A stretch of 64,000 bases of DNA, taken from contig NZ_JBFRFW010000019.1 of the NCBI RefSeq assembly GCF_052115025.1, forward strand, positions 62,001 to 126,000, read 5' to 3'. Made by a program: the position numbers and the translations under genes. Below are positions 44,801-51,909 of this stretch, piece by piece. The notes below the pieces were generated by a model that made no database searches, was not told where the DNA came from, and worked only from the letters and a program-made list of their open reading frames with translations. Every line of letters begins with the position of its first letter. Within the stretch, counting starts at the first letter, position 1. Source of the stretch: Bradyrhizobium_A sp052115025 (lineage in GTDB: Bacteria; Pseudomonadota; Alphaproteobacteria; Rhizobiales; Xanthobacteraceae).

Positions 44801-45567
44801 TCAAGCCGTCGGCGCTGGCATGGCGGGCGCTGAGTTTCGCGGTCGCGGCCGGGTTCATCGCGCTGTGGCAGGTCGTCGCCAACCTGCGGCTGGTGTCGCC
44901 GGTGTTCCTGCCGGGGCCGGACCGCGCCTGGGGATCGCTGGTGCGGGGCTTCTCCTCCGGCGATCTGGCGGACAAGGTCATCGGCACGCTGCAGCACATG
45001 GCGATCGGCTGGCTGCTGGCGTCGTTGATCGGGATCGCGCTGGGCGCGCTGATCGGCTCATCCAGGGCGATGCGCATCTATGTCGCGCCGACGCTCGAGG
45101 TGCTGCGGCCGCTGCCGGTCTCGGCGGTCATTCCGGTGGCGATTGCGTTGTTCGGCCTGACGGAGGGCATGGCGCTGGCAGTCATCTCGTTCGGCTCGGT
45201 GTGGCCGCTGCTGCTCGCAACCGTGCATGGCTTCGCCGCAGTGGAGCCGCGGCTCTACGAGGTGGCGCGAACGCTGCACATGTCGCGCCTTGCGGTGGTC
45301 GCCAAGATCGCGCTGCCATCGGCCAGCCCGGACATTCTGGCGGGCATGCGGCTCAGCCTCACCGTGGCGCTGATCCTTTCCGTCGTCTGCGAGATGCTGG
45401 CGGGGCTCGACGGCCTCGGTCACTGGGTGCTGTTGTCGGCCCGCGCGTTCCGTTCCGCCGATCTGTTCGCCGGCGTCATCCTGCTTGGCGTGATCGGTTA
45501 TGTCACCGCGCTCGCCATGGCGATGGCCGAGCGGCGGCTGCTGGCCTGGCGGGCGAGGGGATATTGA
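44797..45567 (+). CDS. ABC transporter permease 2
   Basis: This 256-residue permease is a clear paralogue of the preceding gene. V-L-R-P-L-P-V-S-A-V-I-P near 103-114 and the EAA loop V-V-A-K-I-A-L-P-S-A-S-P-D-I match. Two different permeases instead of one homodimer is a less common layout in this subfamily. It is the last gene of the operon; an 18-bp palindrome follows 70 bases later. Confidence 0.92.
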   Translation: MIKPSALAWRALSFAVAAGFIALWQVVANLRLVSPVFLPGPDRAWGSLVRGFSSGDLADKVIGTLQHMAIGWLLASLIGIALGALIGSSRAMRIYVAPTLEVLRPLPVSAVIPVAIALFGLTEGMALAVISFGSVWPLLLATVHGFAAVEPRLYEVARTLHMSRLAVVAKIALPSASPDILAGMRLSLTVALILSVVCEMLAGLDGLGHWVLLSARAFRSADLFAGVILLGVIGYVTALAMAMAERRLLAWRARGY

Positions 45568-45636
45568 CGGAGCGCTTGCGGCAATCACGAAACGTCATTA
45601 TAGGTGGCGCCACGCTGCGCCGCGGGAATCGGAGCC

Positions 45637-45654
45637 AGGGAGCAATTGCTCCCT
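45637..45654. repeat. 18-bp perfect palindrome AGGGAGCAATTGCTCCCT
   Basis: The halves AGGGAGC and GCTCCCT are identical to the 3' and 5' acceptor strands of the tRNA-Glu gene that starts 101 bases downstream. It may be a terminator of the permease operon (no T-run) or a trace of past exchange at the tRNA locus. Confidence 0.6.
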
Positions 45655-45755
45655 AAAAGCTTGGTTTGACTACGGTTTTCAGCGTGAACGACGCGGCACG
45701 CGAGTGCTGCTCAGACGGGAGTACCCTGGGTGCCGCCCGGATGAGCCGACGTTCG

Positions 45756-45830
45756 GCTCCCTTCGTCTATCGGTTAGGACGCCACCCTTTCACGGTGGAG
45801 AGAGCGGTTCGATTCCGCTAGGGAGCGCCA
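45756..45830 (+). tRNA. tRNA-Glu (anticodon TTC)
   Basis: Acceptor strands GCTCCCT (45756-45762) and AGGGAGC (45820-45826) pair perfectly, followed by G and an encoded CCA (45828-45830). The anticodon arm CCACC-CTTTCAC-GGTGG gives anticodon TTC. The T-arm contains GGTTCGATTCC. At 75 bases it has the usual bacterial tRNA-Glu length. It marks the border between core genes and the accessory region on the right, and such 3' ends are common integration sites. Confidence 0.97.
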
Positions 45831-45864
45831 CCTTCGCACGCGAGCCGTCGAAGCTGGATTTCGG

Positions 45865-46899
45865 TCAGCCATCGAGCGGACTGCGCTCGGCAACCTCCAG
45901 CCGCCATGCTGCAGCGTCGACGGAAGCGATCGTCTTCGCGACGCCGGGTTCATCGTGAACCGTGAAGGCCGCGCCCAGCAGCGCCAGGTCCCATCGTTCG
46001 ATATCGATCCCCGCAGCCGCCACCGCGCGGACAAACGGCTGCCAGCGGATCGGTTCGCCGCGGCGCATGGTTGCGATATCGGCGCGGATCTGCTCGGCCG
46101 CGACACCACAGATGCCGCGGACCGCATCCGCCATGCGCGCGATCGCCCCCTCGGACTCGAATGGACGCGCGTGCTGCGTGGATGCGACGAGGGTTCGCTC
46201 CAGCACTCGCGTATCGATCGCCGACAGTTGCCCCGAAACCATGTTCGCCAGGAGTTGCCGACGAAGCGGCCCGTCGAACAGCACGGCAAGCTCCCGCAAG
46301 ATGTCGGCGGGTTCGTCGGCGACATGACAGTAGCTGAACAGACGATTGGGTTGTGCGAGAAGGCGCCGCAGACAGCTCGGAGATTGCCGTGCGATGTCAG
46401 CGGGCCCCTTCAGGACGCCGAGATGCACCGTTGCAGGTGTCTCCAGCGTGCCGTCATGGCGCAGCAGCAGCACCAGCGCCTGATCGCAGAGAATGAGGTC
46501 GTTCACGGCAAGACGATCGAGTGTTGCCGCGGCGAGCTGATACCGCCAGAGCTCCCGCCACTGCAGTCGTGTCAGGAACGGCAGCGTTGCTGCCGCAATC
46601 GCAAAACCATGCGCTTGCAGGAAGTCGACAATCGTTCTCGCCTTGCCGCCGGCAAGTCCCTCCGGCTTGATCATGACAAGAGCGCTCCGGTGCAGTATCG
46701 CGCCCAGTCGATCGCCGATCACATCCAGCGCATCGGCGACACCTTCGCGAAACAGCGTGTCGTGCTGGTACAGCCGCGCCTTGTTCGGCATGCGGGTGAG
46801 CGCGCTCCACGTCAGCGCGGTTCGAGCCGCCGGCGTCTCGCGCAGGTGCTTCCTTTCCGGAGATTCATCATGGCTGTCCGTGAGGGGGTGGACGTGCAT
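45865..46899 (-). CDS. nucleoside-diphosphate-kinase-like protein A with helical C-terminal extension
   Basis: The 344-residue protein has an NDK-like region from about 70 to 210. A-L-V-M-I-K-P-E-G-L (73-82) matches the NDK start I-K-P-D-G with Lys78. G-V-L-K-G-P-A-D (161-168) matches the nucleotide-site G-P-T-D. His192 in S-Y-C-H-V-A-D-E-P-A-D lines up with the phospho-histidine of H-G-S-D-S. About 50 residues between these motifs and the last 130 residues (helical) are foreign to NDK. ATG 46899 is preceded by AGGAGGA at good distance. A paralogue of equal length lies at 57858-58898. NDK moves phosphate between nucleotides; activity here is inferred from the kept His only. Confidence 0.7.
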   Translation of the reverse strand: MHVHPLTDSHDESPERKHLRETPAARTALTWSALTRMPNKARLYQHDTLFREGVADALDVIGDRLGAILHRSALVMIKPEGLAGGKARTIVDFLQAHGFAIAAATLPFLTRLQWRELWRYQLAAATLDRLAVNDLILCDQALVLLLRHDGTLETPATVHLGVLKGPADIARQSPSCLRRLLAQPNRLFSYCHVADEPADILRELAVLFDGPLRRQLLANMVSGQLSAIDTRVLERTLVASTQHARPFESEGAIARMADAVRGICGVAAEQIRADIATMRRGEPIRWQPFVRAVAAAGIDIERWDLALLGAAFTVHDEPGVAKTIASVDAAAWRLEVAERSPLDG

Positions 46900-47166
46900 T
46901 GTGCGTCCTCCTGACGACGACAACGTACACAGCAGCTGAAATGACCGTCAATTTTACAGTCAAGGCGCGTGGCGCCGCGTGTGCGGACAATCATCGTCTG
47001 CATCGCGCGATACCGCGCCACCGACGCCGCGCGTTGCCAGGATTTCAGCTTGACGGGATGCGAGCTCGATGCAATCCTGCAACCACGCGTTTATGGAGCT
47101 GTCGATTTACCCGAGAAGGGTGTTGTCTTACTCGCTGATGAGGTTTTTCCTCTGGAGGACAATGAC
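46900..47166. promoter_or_regulatory. divergent intergenic region of the accessory gene set
   Basis: This 267-base gap between NDK-like gene A and the 81-residue peptide gene is visibly more A/T-rich than its surroundings. On the minus strand it has two TTGAC copies 12 bases apart (complements at 46947-46951 and 46959-46963), the best -35 candidates for gene A. On the plus strand TTGACG (47050-47055) is the best -35 candidate, with only a weak -10 after it. Confidence 0.4.
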
Positions 47167-47412
47167 ATGACCCACGCGCATGACGCCGATCACCAAAAAG
47201 TTGTCGAAGCGGCGAAAGCAATCAGTAGCGTTCGGTCGGGGAATTCCATCCCCGTGGTTCTGACGGGGCGCATTGTGAACGGCAAAGTTCACATCGACCA
47301 GCATGTTCTGGATGAAATTGCGAAATCCTACCCGAATGCCAATGGCTCGTTCATTGCGGTCAACGCGCCTTTCGATCCGAACGGCTCTGTTTCAAACGGC
47401 TCTGTTTCATAA
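47167..47412 (+). CDS. 81-residue peptide with duplicated C-terminal pentapeptide
   Basis: ATG 47167 follows CTGGAGGA at ideal distance. The product has a charged His-rich start (M-T-H-A-H-D-A-D-H), an amphipathic helix-like part (10-22), then a hydrophobic middle (I-P-V-V-L-T-G-R-I-V-N-G-K-V-H-I), and ends with N-G-S-V-S repeated twice. It is the first gene of the plus-strand series and is followed by a hairpin, the layout often seen for an abundant precursor or small carrier ahead of its enzymes. I do not recognise a family. It could be a peptide substrate, a small regulator or a toxin/antitoxin-like protein; the first is favoured by context only. Confidence 0.65.
   Translation: MTHAHDADHQKVVEAAKAISSVRSGNSIPVVLTGRIVNGKVHIDQHVLDEIAKSYPNANGSFIAVNAPFDPNGSVSNGSVS
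47380..47409 (+). repeat. 15-bp tandem duplication
   Basis: AACGGCTCTGTTTCA occurs twice without a gap and encodes the doubled N-G-S-V-S end of the 81-residue peptide. The two copies are identical, so the duplication is recent. Confidence 0.85.
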
Positions 47413-47441
47413 GATTAGCGATACTTCAGGACATTGCGGCT

Positions 47442-47462
47442 GTCGTTGCTCTGAGCAACGAC
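47442..47462 (+). terminator. hairpin after the 81-residue peptide gene
   Basis: A 9-bp perfect stem GTCGTTGCT / AGCAACGAC with a 3-base loop begins 30 bases after the stop. Without a T-run it may work as a partial terminator or as an mRNA stabiliser that raises the amount of the peptide message over the downstream genes. Confidence 0.5.
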
Positions 47463-47629
47463 AAACCAAACGCTTCCATATCTGAGGCAGCTGCGTCGCG
47501 TCAGTGTGGGGCTGGCGGCGAAGACGTGTGCTTAGCCTTGCCAGGCCACGACTGCTGTCTGATCCGATAGCAAGCGCTGTCGGCGCACGGGATGGCGTGC
47601 TCCGACGCACTGCAAATGGTGCATGACCG

Positions 47630-48493
47630 ATGAACGTCGGCGATCTTCTGAGCGCTGATGCCGAGCCAGCACGCGTCGAACGCGTAGCCATCACGGCGCT
47701 GGCCGATGGCGGCATTCATGATCTGTGTCCGAGCTATCTTGCTGCGCTTCGCCGAGCGCTTGCCGATGAACCGCCACCGTTCGGAACGAGAGCATATTCC
47801 GAGCTTTACCGGGATGCTGCCTCGGACGCTCGCTGGCTGGCGATCTCGCTCATGACGAACGCCGAGCGTGAAGGGGACGGTGCCAAGCGCCTGTGGTCCC
47901 TCGCGGCCTGCTCGACGGATACCGATCATCGGCGGCAGCTCAAGGAACACGCCGTCGATGAATCCCGTCACGCGCTATTCTATCTGGCGTTACTCGACTT
48001 TGCCTTTCCAGGATTGACAGAGCCATCATTCCGGCTGGCGCTGCGGCAGTTGTCGCCCCGTTATGCCTTGGACACGGAGCTGGTTCCGGTCAGCGGTTCG
48101 CCGTACGCGAAGCCGCCGACGATCGATGATTTCATCCAGATGAACATCGCCGAGATACGCACGGCGATCCATCACCTGATGCAGCGGCCGGCTCTGGCCG
48201 CGCATGCACCGGCTGAAAATTTCGCCGGCATGCAGCCGATCCTCGATGCGCTGCTGCGCGACGAATTGCGACATGTCGCTTATACGGCGGCTTTGATCGA
48301 GCGTCTGGCTCACAGTCCGGTTCGCCCGGATGTGACAGCGATGGTTCGCAAGCGGCTTCGCGACTTCAACGCCATCACGACGGAGGAACTGGGGCAGGTG
48401 GCTTTCGACTGTTCCGTATCGTGCTGCGAGAAGCGGCCGCATTGCCGCGCGAAGGCGGGCGTCGCGACTGCGTTCCTCGACGCCCCGTTCTAG
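47630..48493 (+). CDS. ferritin-like diiron protein with Cys-rich tail
   Basis: The 287-residue, mostly helical protein has two E-x-x-H sites of a ferritin-like diiron centre: Glu111-His114 (D-E-S-R-H) and Glu212-His215 (D-E-L-R-H). Further acids lie at Glu79/81 and Glu175 (N-I-A-E-I-R). This resembles diiron N- or C-oxygenases rather than iron-storage ferritin. The C-terminus carries D-C-S-V-S-C-C and a further Cys at 272 (H-C), a possible second metal or disulfide site. ATG 47630 has only a weak ribosome site. It is the first enzyme gene of the plus-strand series. Oxidation of an amine or carbon centre is the likely chemistry; the substrate is unknown. Confidence 0.65.
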   Translation: MNVGDLLSADAEPARVERVAITALADGGIHDLCPSYLAALRRALADEPPPFGTRAYSELYRDAASDARWLAISLMTNAEREGDGAKRLWSLAACSTDTDHRRQLKEHAVDESRHALFYLALLDFAFPGLTEPSFRLALRQLSPRYALDTELVPVSGSPYAKPPTIDDFIQMNIAEIRTAIHHLMQRPALAAHAPAENFAGMQPILDALLRDELRHVAYTAALIERLAHSPVRPDVTAMVRKRLRDFNAITTEELGQVAFDCSVSCCEKRPHCRAKAGVATAFLDAPF

Positions 48494-48593
48494 AGCAGAC
48501 GTTCCAGAGCAGACTTTTTCGGGCCAGGCTTTTCAGACCAGACAATGATGTGACGCCTGGCCATCAGACACACGGGTTCCCGGGACCGTATCG

Positions 48594-49739
48594 ATGGATA
48601 TCACGGAGTTCTTGCGCATCCGGCATGTCGACCTGGCGGCGATCGCCGCGAGTGCGCGGGCGTCCGTGGGGCTGGAGCCTTGCGATCTCCTGCTTTCCGT
48701 CGGGTCTCTTGCGGAGGGGCTCGGCAATGACAAATCGGATCTCGACCTGTTGCTGATCACGTCGCGCGACACCGACGCCCTGCCGGCGCATGAGGTCGCT
48801 GTTGTGGTCGGGACATGTCTGTTCGACATCCAGATTATTCCACGGCGCCGGCTCGATGCCGTGCTTGCGCGGTTCGCGGTCTGGGCTGCACGTCCTTGGG
48901 ATATTACACGTATCGCCGACATCGGTGCCGACGACCGCAGGCTGCTCCACCGTCTGCTTCACTGCGCGGTCGTCCACGCCGGCGGGCGCAGCGATCTCGC
49001 TGCCGCGCAACCTGACCTCTCGAGCCTGGCGCGCCTGAAATTGCAGATCGCCCGGCATACCTCCCGAACCATTCAGGTCGACATGGCCGGCCACCTCGAG
49101 GCGAAGGATTACGCTTCGCTGGTGTTCGCGTCCCAGGATCTGCTTGGACACGCCGTCGATGCCTTGGCTGCGGGATATCTCCTGACCAACCCGACGGCCA
49201 AATGGCGCAGCCGTTTGCTTGCGAGTCTTCCGGCCGAGTGGGAGACGGCGCTTGGAATCCGGCCGTCAGGATGGAGCGCCGCGGAACTATTCTGGAGGTT
49301 GCACCGGGCGCCGGAGCGGCCGGATCGGCTGGAGGCAGGTCGGCACGCGCTCAAGATTGCGACCTTCGCGCGTGCCGCGTTCGCATGGGCCGAACAGCGA
49401 TTGCTGGGCGCGCCCTGTGATGGTCGGCGACCGATCAGATGGCCGCGCGTCGATCGCGTGTCAGAAGATGCGGCCTTGCCGTATCTCGCCATCGACGTTG
49501 ATTTTTCTGCCCATGGCGACGGCGTGATGATCGGCCGTCTCAACGCATTCGGAACTCCGCTCGGCTTGAGCCGGCGGGAGTTCGAGATGGCGCTGCTGTT
49601 CGACGGATCGACAACGCCGCGCGAGGCTGAGATCGCGATATGCGGATCCTATGCCGTCGACGCCAGCAAACGCCTGGTGGACCACATGATATCACGTGTC
49701 GCGGAGGCGGGGTTTTCGGTCACATCGGGGCGGAATTGA
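48594..49739 (+). CDS. nucleotidyltransferase-fold protein
   Basis: The first ~100 residues match the polymerase-beta-like nucleotidyltransferase fold. The motif is L-L-S-V-G-S-L-A-E-G-L-G-N (34-45), then S-D-L-D-L-L-L (48-54), with Gly37-Ser38 and the metal acids Asp49 and Asp51. The third acid is likely in L-F-D-I-Q-I. The remaining ~280 residues are largely helical with no domain I know; many Trp and Arg residues near 200-270 may bind a substrate. Members add a nucleotide to antibiotics, proteins or RNA ends. Here, next to NDK-like and synthetase-like proteins, it may activate the product with a nucleotide. Confidence 0.75.
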   Translation: MDITEFLRIRHVDLAAIAASARASVGLEPCDLLLSVGSLAEGLGNDKSDLDLLLITSRDTDALPAHEVAVVVGTCLFDIQIIPRRRLDAVLARFAVWAARPWDITRIADIGADDRRLLHRLLHCAVVHAGGRSDLAAAQPDLSSLARLKLQIARHTSRTIQVDMAGHLEAKDYASLVFASQDLLGHAVDALAAGYLLTNPTAKWRSRLLASLPAEWETALGIRPSGWSAAELFWRLHRAPERPDRLEAGRHALKIATFARAAFAWAEQRLLGAPCDGRRPIRWPRVDRVSEDAALPYLAIDVDFSAHGDGVMIGRLNAFGTPLGLSRREFEMALLFDGSTTPREAEIAICGSYAVDASKRLVDHMISRVAEAGFSVTSGRN

Positions 49740-49782
49740 TCGGGACGCATCGTGGGATGCGTGACAACAGAGGGTGTTGCAG

Positions 49783-50862
49783 GTGTTATCAGCCGAACGT
49801 GTTGGGGCAGCCGCCAGAACCGAGGCAGAGGTGCTGCCGACGGGCACGCCGGTGACGCCGCCGCGCGCGTGGCGAAATCCGCCCGAACATTTGCGCGCGG
49901 CCATGAGCAATCCCTGGTACGGGCTCGTGCTCGATCTTCAGGATGCGGTCACCCGGGCAACGGTGAACTTCTGGGGCGCGCGTGGTGTTCGTGCTGCCTA
50001 TCTCCCGATCACCACGGGCAGCATTTCCTCTCCCATGGGGCTCGGCAGCGATTCCGTGCCCGTCGCGGTCCAGTTGCATGGCGAGAAGGTTTATCTCGCC
50101 GACTCCATGCAATTCCTGCTCGAATTTGCTGTCCGGCAGGCGGAGCGCGGTGCCTACTACATCATGCCCTCGTTCCGCGGCGAGCAGCACGACGAGACCC
50201 ATCTCAATGAATTTTTCCATAGTGAGGCGGAGCTGCGTGGCGATCTCGGCGACGTGCTGGACGCCGTCGACGGCTATCTGATCGCTCTTTCGCGTGCGTT
50301 GCTCGATGTTCGATCGTTGACGCGGAAGCTGCAGCACGGTGCCGGCCATCTGGAAGCCTTTGCCGCCGGCGCGCGCCCCCGCCGGCTGTCGTTCGACGAG
50401 GCCGCTCTCCTGATCGCCGATGTTGCGGGGGGCGTCGTCCGTCATAGCGCGGGCTTTCGGACGCTGACCCGTGAGGGTGAGCGCGCCTTGGCGGCGCGTT
50501 GCGGTGGCGCGGTATGGGTCATGTTGTGGGATGCGCTCGCGACGCCGTTCTATCAGGCTACCACCGGGTACGGCTGCAGCTTACGGGCCTTGAATGCCGA
50601 TCTCCTGCTGGCAGGACCTGGCGAGGTCGTCGGGGCCGGCCAGCGCCATGCCACTGCGCCGGAGGTCGCGGAGGCGCTGCAGCGACGTGGTGTCGATCCC
50701 GAGCCATACGCCTGGTATCTGGAGATGAAGCGCGAGGCACCGCTCGCCACGGCGGGATTTGGCCTTGGAGTCGAGCGGTTGCTGTGCTGGGCGCTCGGAC
50801 ACGACGACGTTCGCGATCTCCAGCTGGTTCCCCGTCTGATCGGCGTTCCGAGGACTTTCTGA
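49783..50862 (+). CDS. asparaginyl-tRNA-synthetase-like enzyme without anticodon domain
   Basis: The 359-residue protein is only the class II catalytic core. Motif 2 is S-F-R-G-E-Q-H-D-E-T-H-L-N-E-F-F (129-144) with Arg131. The stretch G-E-V-V-G-A-G-Q-R (279-287), the W-Y-L-E-M-K-R and motif 3 G-F-G-L-G-V-E-R-L (about 324-332) follow the AsnRS/AspRS pattern closely. The N-terminal OB-fold that reads the anticodon is missing, so it is unlikely to charge tRNA normally. The nearest known analogue is the archaeal AsnRS-derived asparagine synthetase. It probably activates a carboxylate as the AMP ester and passes it to an amine. GTG 49783 is the best-spaced start (AGAGGG); GTG 49774 is possible. 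Its stop overlaps the next ATG (TGATG). Confidence 0.85.
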   Translation: MLSAERVGAAARTEAEVLPTGTPVTPPRAWRNPPEHLRAAMSNPWYGLVLDLQDAVTRATVNFWGARGVRAAYLPITTGSISSPMGLGSDSVPVAVQLHGEKVYLADSMQFLLEFAVRQAERGAYYIMPSFRGEQHDETHLNEFFHSEAELRGDLGDVLDAVDGYLIALSRALLDVRSLTRKLQHGAGHLEAFAAGARPRRLSFDEAALLIADVAGGVVRHSAGFRTLTREGERALAARCGGAVWVMLWDALATPFYQATTGYGCSLRALNADLLLAGPGEVVGAGQRHATAPEVAEALQRRGVDPEPYAWYLEMKREAPLATAGFGLGVERLLCWALGHDDVRDLQLVPRLIGVPRTF

Positions 50863-50969
50863 TGCCATGTTTTGCGTATCACGGCGATCCGTCGGGCAGG
50901 GGATGCGCGGGAGGTTGCCCGCCCCGTTTCGCGAGGGAGGCGAAGCCATCCGTTCGCGCGGTGCGATGA
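50862..50969 (+). CDS. 35-residue Cys-containing micro-ORF
   Basis: The start ATG shares a base with the stop of the synthetase-like gene (TGATG) and has a GAGGA ribosome site 7 bases before. Its stop overlaps the methyltransferase ATG (ATGA). Both junctions are the classic form of coupled translation. The peptide begins M-P-C-F-A-Y-H-G-D-P and has three cysteines (3, 15 and 19) plus Gly, Pro and Arg; the last 14 residues are basic. It could be a substrate peptide or a small metal-binding partner. The competing view is that the methyltransferase starts at 50867 in another frame; codon use does not decide. Confidence 0.5.
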   Translation: MPCFAYHGDPSGRGCAGGCPPRFAREAKPSVRAVR

Positions 50970-51904
50970 CTGCAGCCGTTCGCGCCGGCCTCGACCAGTC
51001 GATCCGACGCGATAGGCTGGACAGGCTGACGCCGGACGACGTGTCTGCGCTCGACTATGTCGGCTTCATCTCCTTGATCCAGGAAACGAACCGCTGCCCG
51101 GGCGGGCTGATATCGCTTCGCCGCCAAGCTATCGCCAGCGGAATCGATGCGGCCTGCGAAGTCCTGGAAATCGGCTCGAACACCGGATTTACGTCGATCG
51201 AGCTGGTCAAGATGACCCAGTGCCGGGTCACAGGCATCGAACCGAATTTTGCCGCTGTTCAGGAAGCCAGGCGGCGGCAGGCGCTGCTGCCGCCGGAGTT
51301 GCGGGACCGCATCAAGTTCGAGGTCGGTGATGCCCGCCGCCTCGGGCGCGCGCGAGGCAGCGTCGATGTGATCGTATGTGGCGGCGCCAACAGCTTCATC
51401 GATGGCCGCGACGCTGCATTCGGTGAGTATCAACGGGTTCTGCGGCCGCTCGGCCGTGTGACGCTGACCAACTTCTTCTATCTTCGTCCCCCGCCGGACT
51501 CGCTGTTGCGCCGCCTCCGCGAGACGATCGGCGTGGATATTCCCCCCTGGGACCAGCGTCAGTGGCTGCGATTGATTCTGGACGGGTCATTCTGGGAGGT
51601 GATCTGCCTCACCACGCATCCGGTGGTGGCGAGGCCCGCGGCGGTCGTCACGGCCTATGTCGACTACATGATTGATCGGCCGGCGCTGCTCGACCTGCGG
51701 GCGGATACGCGTCATGCCGTCAGGCGGCGCTGGCAGGCGATGTGCGAGCTGTTCAACGAGAACGCGGCCCATCTCGGCTTCTTTGAACTGGTGCTGCGGC
51801 GTCCGCTCGACGGGCTCGAGGAGCAGGCGCCGCTGTTCTTGTCCCCGGGTGAATACGACCGGTGGTTCGAGCACGACCTGATCGCGCCTCCGAAAGAAGG
51901 ATAA
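50966..51904 (+). CDS. SAM-dependent methyltransferase
   Basis: From ATG 50966 this is a 312-residue class I methyltransferase. Motif I is V-L-E-I-G-S-N-T-G-F-T (66-76). The acidic end of strand 2 is G-I-E-P-N, and the motif IV region is V-D-V-I-V-C-G-G. L-R-P-L-G-R-V-T-L-T-N-F-F lies further on. The ~120-residue C-terminal region may form the substrate cap. An upstream ATG (50867) would add 33 residues of poor quality and erase the micro-ORF. It ends 5 bases before the first B12-radical-SAM gene. The methyl acceptor is unknown; O-, N- or C-methylation cannot be told apart. Confidence 0.8.
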   Translation: MTAAVRAGLDQSIRRDRLDRLTPDDVSALDYVGFISLIQETNRCPGGLISLRRQAIASGIDAACEVLEIGSNTGFTSIELVKMTQCRVTGIEPNFAAVQEARRRQALLPPELRDRIKFEVGDARRLGRARGSVDVIVCGGANSFIDGRDAAFGEYQRVLRPLGRVTLTNFFYLRPPPDSLLRRLRETIGVDIPPWDQRQWLRLILDGSFWEVICLTTHPVVARPAAVVTAYVDYMIDRPALLDLRADTRHAVRRRWQAMCELFNENAAHLGFFELVLRRPLDGLEEQAPLFLSPGEYDRWFEHDLIAPPKEG

Positions 51905-51909
51905 GGAGG

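Noticed and set aside
47592..47633. 13-codon frame ending in ATGA over the diiron protein start
   Set aside because: Too short, with a weak ribosome site and no other support; noted only because of the overlap.
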